Source of the DNA: Aulostomus chinensis
Taxonomy: Eukaryota; Chordata; Actinopteri; Syngnathiformes; Aulostomidae
DNA length: 64,000 nucleotides
Reading direction: 5' to 3'
NCBI GenBank assembly: GCA_037954235.1
Contig: JBBMOA010000004.1
Coordinates: 6,897,001-6,961,000 of the forward strand
Part shown: piece after piece, positions 1 through 12,900 of the stretch
Position numbering within the stretch: position 1 is the first letter of the stretch
Layout of the letters: the number at the start of each line of letters is the position of its first letter
The notes under the pieces: generated by a model
The model's database searches: none
The model's input: the letters and a program-made list of their open reading frames with translations, nothing else
Told to the model about the DNA's origin: nothing
Position numbers and translations under genes: made by a program

Positions 1-374
1 CATATGTTCACTGTTAGTTTTACATGACAGATACGTAGTACTGCCTAGTACTACAGCCTGTATCAGCTACCTCGGGGGGGGCTACACGATACTGAGCAGT
101 ATAACCCTCACCTTCGATATTTCGGCAGCTTTTTCTGTACTGAACGCTAAGGATGTGTGAAGAGAAAACTCAGAGGAGAAGAAAATCCAAACAGTGAACC
201 AAAAGAGGCTTACAAGCTTGGATGACCTCACTGAGGAGGACAGTCCTCCAGAGCTCAGGGGGAGCTACCTTTCTCCTCAGTCCCTTGACTATAGAATTCA
301 CAGTGAAGCAGCACCAAGTCGGACCGCAGTGAGACGAGCCTGAATGACAGCAGCAGCTCCCGAAGGTGGCTCAC

Positions 375-3300
375 CTGCAGCAGAGCAGCAGCCAGGTAGA
401 CAGACATGAAGATGGGCGTCAGGGTGGTATGGCCGCTGTTCATCAGGTGAATGGTATAGAGGAATATCAGGTGACCAGGGAGCACCAGAAGGAGGAGCAC
501 CTGAGCAGATCGGTGATTGGCTCCTGAGAAAATGCAAACAGAGAAGTATTACAGCAGAACCGGAGCCCCGCGTTTCATCGACCATCCAGCGTTGTGGCGA
601 TATGATGACATCAGAACACTCTTGTTTTGCCAGGTTGTTTGTGTGCAGCAGCTATTTCAACTATGTTTCTCACCATCATGGTTGTGGTTGTTTACTGAAT
701 CTAAAAATAGCGTCATAGAAGCGTTAGCGAAGCGTCACAGGCGTCCTCTATGAGTTAACCCCATTTTCCCAAACATATGAGAAGCCAAAGCGTAGCAGGC
801 CTTCCTCTGGCGGCCTGAAATAAAACTACAACAGATCAGGAAGTGACATCATCCGTGGACCAGCATGTCAACACTTGAGGACATTTGTAGGAGAATCTAA
901 GCTTCAACTCATGCCAGGCTGCCATGTTTAGCCAGCAGGGCTCCTCGCTGAAGTCCTGGCTCATTAAAACCTACTGCAGTACAGTGGCCAGCAATGAGGT
1001 CCCTACTAAAGTACCAATCATCACACAGTCTGAATGGCTTGATTCTTCTTTTTTATCAGCTATATTTTCTAAATTTGTTTGTTTGCTGTGACCAGTAACT
1101 CGTACCAAAGTCTTCACTATCAACATGCACCGCCTGATTGAGCCACCCACTGTGAGGCCCAGGATTCAGAGTCCCTCTGGTTTTAATTACACACCTCTAA
1201 CGAGGAATTAGCAGTGCTGCAGCAGAAGGAACCCAGCTGAGAACCACTCCGTCAAACTGTAAACGCTGTTTACAGGCTGGTTGTGCTGCTGACAACGTTT
1301 CCATTGGTAACTGCGGCGACGTGGAAACTCTGGGTCGATGAATGACGCCTGAACACTGAAGGTGCGCTGGCAGCCTGAAGGTTTACTGACCTGTGCCACA
1401 GAAGGTGCGGCAGGGGTAGTAGCAGCCGCGGGCCTCATCAGGAACCTCCCCAGGAGCACAGTGGAAATGCAGGTGAGTGGAGATCCTGCTGGACTGAATA
1501 GCCACCAGGTTACCACCGATACCTGCGTGGGAAAAGCACAGCGACCTTATGGAGCAGAGGTGGAGCGTCAATTGCGGCACAGGCGGAACTGTTGTTCTGA
1601 GGCTTCTATGATGGACACAGCTGCAGATCATCCAGGGAACACGTGGGTCATTCTAGACCAGGGGGAGGTTCTGGGTCTACTTGTGTCCTTCGCCTGATAA
1701 GTAACGAGCTCGATATCAGCAATGCTCGGTCCGATCCTTCCCAGTCATTCGACCACGCAGGGTTGTGCACAACCCCATGTTCTCCCTGTGCACCAGGCGT
1801 GAGCGGCAATACTGAGCCTCTGTGAGGCCTTGGTCCTGTCCTGGGGGGTAGCAGTGACCTCTGAGGCAGCAACCAAATTAGTGTTCTAAAATTAGACTTT
1901 TTTAATCTCTTTTACATTCCATATTGTTGATTCCATGTAACTGAATCACCTTTTTTATACAAAAAGGATCCAAAGGAGTCGTCAGTCTCCGTTAGCTTCA
2001 AGCTAAATATACGTGGCTGGCTCTTTCTGCTTTCTGGAGTCACAAAGTCATGCAGGAGGGAAAAAATGTCCTATTTGGGAGTACTTGAAAGTCAAACACA
2101 CTTTTTGGGGAGTTTAAGTATCACTTGAAGCATCACCATGTTCATAACGCTTCTATTTCTTCATGTTGATCTGAGTTGGCATCAACCAGATGGACAGTCA
2201 TGAGAATGTGGACACCATCTGTGGTGAGAAAATACAAGCTAATGTTACTTCCACATGCTGTAGCCTTTAGCGAGCCCCACACAGACCAGATGCCTCCTCG
2301 TAGCCACAGTCTGGTGACTAATCTCTGCAGGAAGCTCACAGGGATGCAAAGCAGCAGACAGCGGGGACCCAGGAACTCAGGAGAGCTGCTCTCCTCTGTC
2401 TGCCTTTGTCAAGAATTACTCATGGAGCAAAAGAGCAACGGGAGGGAAGGAAAGAGGTTTCTTTATTGAGAATCAGAAAAAGAGACTAAATGCAGCAAGA
2501 CCAGTTGCTGCCGTCGATATATTAAATTGGTAACATCATCACCTCAGGGCGAAGGAGGTTTAATTCACTCTACTGCTGCTCCGTGTCTGATGGTGGAACT
2601 TTGACGGAGCTCCAGCAGCGGTGGCCTGTAAACACAACTTCAGCAGGAGCGTCGCTCAGGCTGGCCTGGCTGGTCTGCCCACATCCTCTCCTAATTCACA
2701 CGCCTTCCCTCAGCCAGCAGCGGAGTTCAAATTTAGCCGTGTTTACGGAGAGGAGATTCACACATCACGAAACCAAAGCTGGCTGGACCACACCAGCTGT
2801 TGCCATGATGAGATGAAAACGAGGGCGTAGCTGAGCGAGGGACGGACGGAGAGGTCTTCTAATCGATGTTTGTGAAGACAACCGGAGCGAGCTTGCAGCC
2901 GCTCGTCAACAGGACGCTGATACAGACAGGAAACTGTCACGGTTTCAGGAGCTGAGATTCCCAGAGGTGCAGCACAATGCTAACAACATGCTCCCAACCT
3001 ACAGGCTGCTCGTCACCAATTTAGAGATTGAGAATCAACTGGAAACGAAGCCTTCGCCTCAGTTACTAAGTACAATGCAGCCGAGCTGGAGGTTCACAAA
3101 AAACAAAACAAAACTCATTGGATATGGAGCATTATTGATCTGTGCAATTATTGATATGATATCATTGTTCATTTATACAATTATTGATATATAATATTTA
3201 TTTATACTATTATTGATATATACTGTACGATCACTGACGTATATTATTATTGCTATATTATTATTGATACTATTATTGATCTATACAATTATTGATATAT

Positions 3301-4952
3301 AATATTTATTTATACTATCGATATATACGATTACTGATGTAGATTATTAATTATGTATATTATTGATATGTATTTTTATTGACGCATATTATTGATACAT
3401 ATTTTTATTTATTTATACCGTTACTGATATATATGATTACTGATGTATGTTATTAATGGTGTATATTATTATTGGGGCTGAATCTCTTGGAAAATGTATC
3501 ACTTTGTGAGTACTCTGGAGAGTATTGGACAAGAGTGTGTGTGTGAAGTACTACATGCAGGGAAGGAATCTGTACCCAACAAAGATGTTCTTGTAAGTCT
3601 GCAGAATACCACTTCCACTCTATGATATATCTGTAGTACTACAATACTTCATTTGGAATGGTATTCTGATACATTTTGATGTATGACCTTGAGTTCAGCG
3701 ACGTGTGTGTGTGTGTGTGTGTCCTTCCTGCTCTAGTACACGTGAGGTTGGTGCTGCAGCGCCTTTGATTGTTCACATGTGAAACCCTAATGATGCTCAA
3801 AGGTTGGAGAGTTTGCCAACTACAATGATTTTTCACTTGAGTTCGATTCATTTTGATTGTCTCAGCTTATATCCTCTCGCTGGCCTGTCATATCAACAGA
3901 ATTTACATACAGGTCATGTGCTCCTGGACTCGCCGGCATCGGTTTCAAAGTCAAGAGATTTAAAATTCCTTCCATGGACTCCAGGACCTGATTCTCCTGT
4001 TAAATAGGTCGGATTGAGGAGAATTGTGCTTCTGGATTCAGCCCAGATTTTGATGTTCTGAGTTTTTGTTTGGCTGCAGGGGGGACTGGTGGGGGTGCTC
4101 TTACAGACTCAGCAGGGGGTAGAAGTGGAGCGAAGGAGGCTGGGGTTATTTAGTTTATTCAGGTCACTGGGTATGACAGGAGGAGCGAGGAAGAGGATGG
4201 TGAGGAGGACAAGCCCCCAAAGGGCTATGCCAGAGCTCCAGGTTTGGGGTGGGAGGGGGGTAGTTGTGCCCCTCTCAGCTTCACTGCTCTACTCCACCCA
4301 GAGGGGGGGGGTGCATGGAAGTGGCATGACACACAAAGATAAATGTAATGAAAGAAAAACATGCAAGGAGGAGGATAAGATGACATTTAGGTGGAGGGGA
4401 GGAGGACAGGCACCTCATCTGAAACCCAAGAGAAAGGAAAAGAGAAAAATCCAAGCTTTAGCTTCATCAGATCCAGAGCAAATACACAAGAATTGATCTG
4501 CAGGTCTCAGAGGACAAATGAAGACTTGAGCATCCCATGAAAACTACGACCTAAACTCAGAGGGGAGAGCAATGATCAGATCTGTGGTGGAAATGGTCCG
4601 ACAGAACAAGCAGCAGACACTTCCTCCACACCGGGGTTAAAGATCACGTCTGATGACAACCAGGTTTCTAACCTTGTTTAGATTCCAGGGTGGTGTTTTT
4701 AAGTGCAAAATCACAGAGACAGAGGGGAAGGTTCCTTTCTTCACTGTGGAAAACCAATTCTATCAACTGGCTGTCAAACAAGGGCTGCCAGAGGAGATGC
4801 GAGCAGCGTTGTAGCATGTTGGTGACGGTGGCAGTGCTCAGAATCAAGATCGAGACCGACAAGACAGGCACCGGTGCTGGAAATACGGTACTAAACTCCC
4901 TTTTATTGGTATCAGTGTTTAAAGAATGACAATATTTCCTGAGTGGCATTGA

Positions 4953-4988
<36 letters not shown>

Positions 4989-5422
4989 CTTGTACTTGCT
5001 ACATGGTGGAGACCAGAACAAATTTGTGGCCAACAGTGAGCTCATACTGGTTGGTTCTACGGCTGTTTGAAGGTCAAAACCTGGTTTGAGGGTCAAGGTG
5101 AGAACTGGGTTCTGGGTGTGTCAGACATTTAGTCGTGATAGTTGCGGTCAGGTTGAGGGGCGAGAGACCGCTCACAGCTGTCCAGGAATCAGACTGACAA
5201 AGGAAATGGGGTGTTATTTTCCTACGTAGCCGACAGGCAGGTGAAGTTCAGGGACTCCACCAAACCGTCTGTGGAAGACGTTTGCCGTGCAGGGTCTCTC
5301 AAACGTGTTGAAGGACTCCAACACCGGCACGTCTGCAAATGTGACAGAAAACTACATCATCCCTCCAACAAGATCAACATTTAGAACCTCTAACCCTGCT
5401 GACTTCTGCATGTTAATTGAGA

Positions 5423-5453
<31 letters not shown>

Positions 5454-6922
5454 CGCGCGCGCTCACAAACAACTTTTCACATGAGACTTAAAATAATTCT
5501 TTTTGTTTGCAAGCCATGCAACACCTCTATTGTTGTACGGATCAAAACATAAAAACATACATTATCATTCTGTGCACCCACTTGCAGGCGACGCGCTACT
5601 ATTCACTATTCTTTTTCATGTAGAGAGAAGAGAGGTCGGCGTGTTTGATGAGCGAGCAGCAGAGGGAAGAACTGCTTGATTATTAATAGATCAGTGAAGG
5701 CAAAGGTGTGAAGTTTTCTCTTACGGTCTCCTCAGACACGGCCCAATTAGTGCTGTGCTCTGCTGGCTCCAGTCTTCTGTTCAGTGCCAATCAGAGAACT
5801 TCAGCCTGGTTGAACTTTGACCTGTGCATTGAGCAAAGTGCAGGAGCCAACTGTTGTTGACTGATGCTTCACAAACTGTTTTGTTTCTTAAATGTTCAAA
5901 TCTAGACTCAAACAACAGATGAACAATCTTCAACCCTCTTCTCCTGCCACTGACATCTGAGCTCCGTCATCAAGTCGCCTCAGCTCAACAGCGACTTGCT
6001 CACAGCCTGCAGGAGCCACAGGGTTGGCTCTCTGCTTGTAGGAATACAATATGATGTTAGCCATGGTGTCACACTGCTTCTGACTCATGCTGAATTTAGC
6101 AGCGCCTCACTGTTGCTCCATTTGCTCAGACTCAAGCAAGATGCTGGTTAGCACAATGATGTCTTCTTTGAAGCATTTTCTCCCTCAACCAGGGGGAATT
6201 CTGACCTCGGGTTTGATTCTGAAGGCTGGCACTGAACGCACATGCACCTGATCAAGAGCATGACATCTCCAGGCTGTATTAAATTATCAGCATCCGAAGA
6301 TGCCTGCCAGGAGAAGAAGTGGCATCAAATAGCCCTTTCATTCAAATGCAATAATGGAGGTCAGAGGGGTAAAATGAAGGGTCTTTCATTTGACCCCTCT
6401 TTTATTATCAAGTTTTCTACAGCTCTTTCTCTGCTTCCTAATCAAATATCCTCACATCATTCATTCACAATTCCTATCCTGTGTGCCCTTTGTTGAATTG
6501 AATTTGTGCAGGATGGGGACAGCGGTGCATTTCAATAAGCTGCAGTCACACACAGATACTCACTGTTTGCTCATGCATGAATAAAAGGCAAATAAGTGAC
6601 AGACCTCGCCCTAATGAACGGACACATGCCCAATTCTCCAGCTGTCCTGTGCCTGGGATGTGTCTCAACGGAGAACCAATTACCATCCCAGTCGCCCTCC
6701 ATCTTGCTAATTGTGTCTCATTATTGCCATTTAATTAAAAGCTTATCTATTGTTGTGGAGGTGCCAGAGACCTGGCACCCATGGCTGAGCCCATTAGCAG
6801 TGAGAGATGGAGGAAGACCAGTTGGAAGACACAGGCTGAGCCATAGTGACTGAACCGGTCTCATGAGGTAATGAATGGATGCTGCTGATGAGCCTCTTTG
6901 TGGGTAATCTTCATTTATCCTA

Positions 6923-6992
<70 letters not shown>

Positions 6993-9900
6993 GTCTGTTT
7001 TCATATTCATGCATTCACACCTAGGAGCAGTGCCGTGGAGCCCAGAGGAACATGGAGATAAATCACTAAGTGGAAAGGAAAAAAATGGAACACTTGCGAG
7101 ATTTTGCTAAAAAAAAAAAGATCATTTAGTTCAGCTTGAAGCTGGAGGACATCAACAGCAAAGAGCAGCTCTGAAGGGAGTCTACAGCAGCTGGACGACT
7201 TTGATTCTTCGGTTGAACTAAAAGCAGATTAACATTTGGATTAAAAACAGCTCATTGTTGCAGGCAGGTGTAGAGAGGAAAGGAGTGAATTTTTCACTCT
7301 TCAGCTGCAGTGCATATCTTTGCCAGCTGGGTACAACTTTTTGAGATCACTCCAAACCATTGGCCTCATTCAGAGGGGTAAAATGAAGGGTCTTTCATTT
7401 AACCCCTCTTTTACTATCAAGCCTCATTCTAAGCAACAGTAATAAAAAGATCACTTCATCACAGCTAAACGTTTTAGGACAAATCTTCATCAGGAAACTG
7501 GCCTCCTGAGTGACATCACGCTGAGCCGCAAGTGTGACGGGCTCGCTGACGGAGTGGGGGATGACACTGACCGGTCACAACCGCACCTCTGATTGATTTA
7601 GACATGAGGGAATAATGACGAAACCTTAACGATCACCAGCCAGTTCACTAACTTGGATTGGACACACTCTCCTCCTTCGATGGTGCCTGTACAGATAATG
7701 GAGCTAAATCCAGTATTTGATGGAAGGAGACTTGAATTCATCTGGTGTGTTCACCTAGATCAGCTTCAGGTCTGAGATGGGTGAAATGACTGCAATAAAT
7801 GAGTAGAGGAGCAGGAAGCATGAGGATGTGGGATGCGAGACGTGTGCGGTCCTTGTGTGTTCGGCCCCCGGGGGCGTCACGTACACACCAGCAACACCTT
7901 GAAGCCGCTCCAAGTGGAGAAGGAAGCAGCGCCAGTAGTGTGACTCACCATTGATAACCGGGGTGTACACGACGATTCCTGCCAGATTTGGGTCAGACAC
8001 CGTTTTGTCCAGGATGAGCCCTCCAATGCTGCGGGAGACAACATAATTACATCATTAGCTGCTGTTATTGTGTTTACGCCAGTGAGGGACAAACACTGAG
8101 AAATAGAGAGCATTGTTCTCCTCTAAATCACACCCAGCCAAACTGTCGGCTTCTTTATAAATGCCACTAAAAGACTTCAGCTGCTGTACAGAATGACAAA
8201 GAGAAAGAGGGAGAGTCAAAGATTTTTCAATTGTTTTCAGCTTAAGCTGTCCAGAGCCAGTGTGTGATTTTCTAGCTCCTCCATTAAAGCCTCAACTGAA
8301 GGCTGAGAAAAGTGGTTTCACCTGCGCAGTGTCAGAGAGAGAGGGAGGGAGGGGGACAGAGAGGGAGGGAGGGGGACAGAGAGGGAGGGAGGGGGACAGA
8401 GGGAGGGAGGGACGAGCGATCCCTTCCTCCTGGCTGTGCCTGTGAGGTTGCCAGGCTCAGTGGAACTCGATGGTGTCTGTTCATGTGCTGCCATTTGTTC
8501 AGAGGATGAGTCATCAAGCAAACCAGACGCTGGGAGCTGCAGACGCAGAAGTGCTGTTCTTTCCTCTTTGAAGACTAAACACACACACAGACACTCACCT
8601 GCTGATGACCATGGCGGTGATGACTGGCTCCCATCCGGAGTAGAGCAGGGTGCGGCTGGCTGGGTGTTTGGAGGAGATGACGATCCACAGAGGAGTCAGA
8701 CACATGAAGAAGGCACAAACCAGCGAGGAGACATACGAGTAGGAATCTGGGGGAGAGGATGAGATGGATTCACTGATCCGGATCCACAGAGCTGGATCCA
8801 CAGACAGAACTGGATCCACAGATGCGGTTCCATCTCTGTCTGGAGATCATAAGAGGATTCATGAAGGCCTCAACTCTGACTTTTGTTCAAGAACATGACT
8901 GGACAAGGTGGGTAATGACCCCATTATTTCAGACCACTCACTGTGAATTAGCAGTGTAAAGTAAAGTAAAAATGTCATCTCAATTATATTAAGGTTTGGA
9001 CCCCCATGGAACCACCAGACATATTACATCAGGGGGCCCAAAACCTTTCAGCCCCCAAATTCAAAGGTGTCAGAGGCTCGTGACCTCAAACGCTGCATGA
9101 GCCTGCACTCTCAGGTCTACTGTATGCAACCACTTATACTTTTATAACCAGATGAACTCTAAATGTTTCTCTGGTTCATTGTTTCCTGCATTAATGTGTG
9201 TAATCATTTATTATATTAACATGTCACAAGCTGACGAGCTGAGCTCTGCAGCTCTCAGACCTACAGATCAGACAGTAATCCACCAATCAGAGAGGAGATT
9301 TTAACAGCTCCTCTGCCCACCCATCATCCATCCCTCCATCATCCATCCATCTTCCCCCTCTCCTCCTGTTGAGGGTGGTGGGGGTGGAGCCTATCCCAGC
9401 AGCCTTCCCCCTGGACAGGTCACCAGTCCATGGCAGGGCCAACACATAGAGACAGACAACCATTGGCTCTCCCAGCCACGCCTACGGTCAATTTAGAGTC
9501 TGGATTAACCTGGTCCCTCTTGATGTCTTTGGACTGTGGAGGAAGCTGGAGTACCAGAGAGAACCCAGCAGGAACAGGGAGAACATGGAGACTCACCCAG
9601 AAAGACCCCGTGCTCCAGCTGGGGCTCCACCCATGCTGGCAAAAGTAGAGGGAAATGGCATCTCTCAGAGTAGCAAGAGGTGACATCAGTCAACACGCAC
9701 GTGTACGTGCAGCTGCTGCAGAAATAGACTCAATTACAGCAATCAAACATGAACAGGGAGAAGCACCAGCGGAGTTTCTCTGCAGAAGCTACTCTTTTCG
9801 CTTCTCTTCCCACGAGATTTGTCATGTGATGCTGTCACGTTTTGTCTGATTGGCTGTCAAGGGAAGGGCTCCGCCCTCTTCCAGCTGTTCTCGATCAGAG

Positions 9901-12900
9901 GATCCAGATGGAGCTGCAGAGCTCAAATCTTGAGATCTTCAAACTTGACTTCCACACAGCCGCGTAAAATTAAAATGAAAAAAAACCCACGGGTATGCAA
10001 GATGCTAGTTTCAGCTCAGGTGATACTGTGCTTCATGGTTCCCTTGTAGGGTGTCTGGGTTCAGTCCCTACGTTACAGACCCGTCTCACTCAGGGAGAAC
10101 CCAACCGGGACTTTCCTTCATAAAAGGACGGTGTGCCAGCCAAGATTAAAGGAGCTTCTTCTCTTAGAATAGAACTTAGTCAATGTTTGTGTCCCAACTT
10201 TGTAAATAATTTAGAAGAGGAAACTCTTTGTAACTTCAGCCCCAAACTGGAGCGCCTCAGCGTCATCCTTCTGTTTTGTACCTGCAATAACGGCGCAACC
10301 ATAAATACTGCATTGCCGGTGTATGCCTCCTGTAGCAGCGACCTTGACCTTTGACCTTTGACCAAATATTTTCAGTTCATCCTTTCGTACCATTGGATGT
10401 TTCTGCCAAATTTGAAGAACTTCCCTCCCGGTGCACCAGCGCTATCATGTCAATGACCTGCGACTCTCACAGGCATAAATGTCCACAACACTGGACTGCC
10501 AGCTTTTATCGCTGCATCAAAGATTCGTATTTATCTAGACTTATACTCACACATCTTCAAATCCTGAATCTACTTCTATTTGTTCATTTATTTTTTATGT
10601 CTGCAGTCATTCATGACAAGTGCCCAAAATGAGATGATGCTTTGTTTTCATCACATGCATCAAACGGTACATGCGCATACATCCCAGTCACGGGGGAACG
10701 AGGTGCCTGTGCAGGAGCATCATTTTCACTTTCCAGTTGGCCATAAATGGATGAGGAATGTCCTGAGGAGCAATTTTCTTATCAATCTGTTGCCTGTCAA
10801 AGAAACTAATGGCAGGGAAGAAGAGCGGCTTCACTGACTCTGCTGTGGCCATTTTAGATTTACAGCTTGCACATCATTAATTCATCACGTAAAACTGAAC
10901 ACCATCACGACAGTGACACCTCGTCATTATCTTACACATCACACCTGCGATCAATGATGAGTTTGTGGAGCTCTTAATGGGCAGGACTCGCCCACCTGAA
11001 GGATGAACGATAACAGGCATTATCATAACATTACAGTACAGAGACGTGAACAAAAGCAGCTTTGACTGGAATCTAATGGTTTAGTTCACCCTCTCTGTGA
11101 GCACTTATTATATTTGCTTTTGTTTGAAGTCTGTGTGAAACTCCAGGCACATTCTGCTTTTCTGAGAACGATCAGCTCGGACCGAGCAATAAATCACACA
11201 TGAATCCGAACACACATCAACAGAAATGAGCCCACCTGAGATTGAACTGAAAAAGAACTGGGACATCACTGAAATCACAACATTTCCTTCGCTAAAAACT
11301 TCATCTGTGTCAAAAAAAAGTGTAACACATCAAATCATGATTCTGTCAGATATTTTGTATGATATGGTCACTCCAAAACCAGGCAAAAATAATCATCGCT
11401 GGATTTAGAAACAACATTTAGAACCTCATGGATTCCAGCATCAGCATATTTGCAGAATATGGCAGGTCAGAAAACTATTAGGACAGGTGAAGCAAGTACA
11501 TAAAATCCTTTTACTCACTGTGATGAAAGTTTGAAATAACGCTGATCCTGATGTGCGCACGCGCCTTCTCGCTCTGGTCTAATGTGTGTGCTGACAAGTC
11601 TTAGTAAAGAAATCTGGAAACAGTTTGTGACTGTCACTTCATTCAATAAGCAATGTTACAAGCTTCTTCTGACTTCGAGGAAGAGAGGTCTCCTCCAACA
11701 ACACAGGGCGGGTTTGTCTCAGCCTCGTGGCGATCGAGCACAACAACACGACTATTTATACAAGAGCTATTAAGAGTAATGCACCTGCGTAGAGCCACCG
11801 CCAGATGTTTCCAGCTGGATTCTATCCCCAATGCTAAATAACTATCATTAGAGAACAGTCCAAGATGTATTATCTGAATGGTCTCAGAGCTGGAGAACAG
11901 AGAGAACCCACTGTTCAGACCATGGAATTGTGGGCTTGAGGTGACCTTCAGTTTCAACGTAAAAAGCTGAGACAGATTTAACGAGGCACACGTTTGGGAG
12001 GTTGAGCCGTGGCCTTCAGGAGCCACATTACAGACATGGACAGAGAAGGCTGGACCGTGTCCATAGCATGGCCACTCCCTGGAGGACTGCTGTGTCTCCG
12101 TGCACCCTGACAGATCATTACTCAATGCTACATAGGCTGTATTGAAATGCTGGCCTCTCATTTTGAGAGCAGCTCCAGGTCCAGAAAACAAAAATTCCCA
12201 GTTCCTCCATTGTGAAGCTTGAAGCCAGGAACTGCAGCGACCAGCCAGCAGAAGCACCGTGACCTTACAATATCAGATTCAGCACGAAAAGAAACAGGAA
12301 ACTGAGAACAAGGCAAAGAAACGACTCAACCCATGAACCACGTCTCTGCCCCTGCGTTGTTAAATGAACTACATTTCATGACCAACTGGCGAGCCAACTT
12401 ATCCCAGATATCAGAGAATATTTACTGTCACAATCCTCAGTGTTTCTCATCTAAATCAGCAGGGGGTCCTCTTAAACCATCGCAGGAACTGGCCAACAAT
12501 CACGTAGCTGATACACTCGGGATTGAGGGTAGTCTTCTGTAGCAGCAGCAGACGCCATCATCCAGCTCGAAAGGTTACGACATCGTGGCTGATAATCAGC
12601 TCCTCCAATGGGATCTTCCCTTCCAGAACTTCACTGCTGAGCATTCGTTTGGGTGTCCTTCCTCCACTGAACCAACTATTGAGACTCCTGTCCACCTCTA
12701 ACGGATCACATTTTGCTAAATGCCCCTTGGGGCCAGCAACAAGAACAATGTGGCTGCCAACTATCCCCTTCAGCTGAGAACTGGCGCACTGCTTCTAATG
12801 CACAGGGGAGAAACGGTCCCACTAGCAGTGGTAAGAGCCTCCTCCATGACGACAGAAGTGCACCTCAAACCTGGCGTGAGAAAGCAAATGCAGAACACAG

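Larger units (their letters stand above)
1523..7948. other. slc41a2 intron 7 (6.4 kb)
   Basis: Non-coding intron. It contains an AT-rich degenerate repeat block (about 3,100-3,480), four CA/TG microsatellites, and a block at about 6,240-6,850 that looks like conserved non-coding DNA. A 38-bp hairpin sequence occurs twice, at 6,363 and 7,372. Confidence 0.7.

Noticed and set aside
4089..4496. 135-codon open frame in slc41a2 intron 7
   Set aside because: Low-complexity, basic and G-rich composition with no family resemblance; lies in an intron on the opposite strand.
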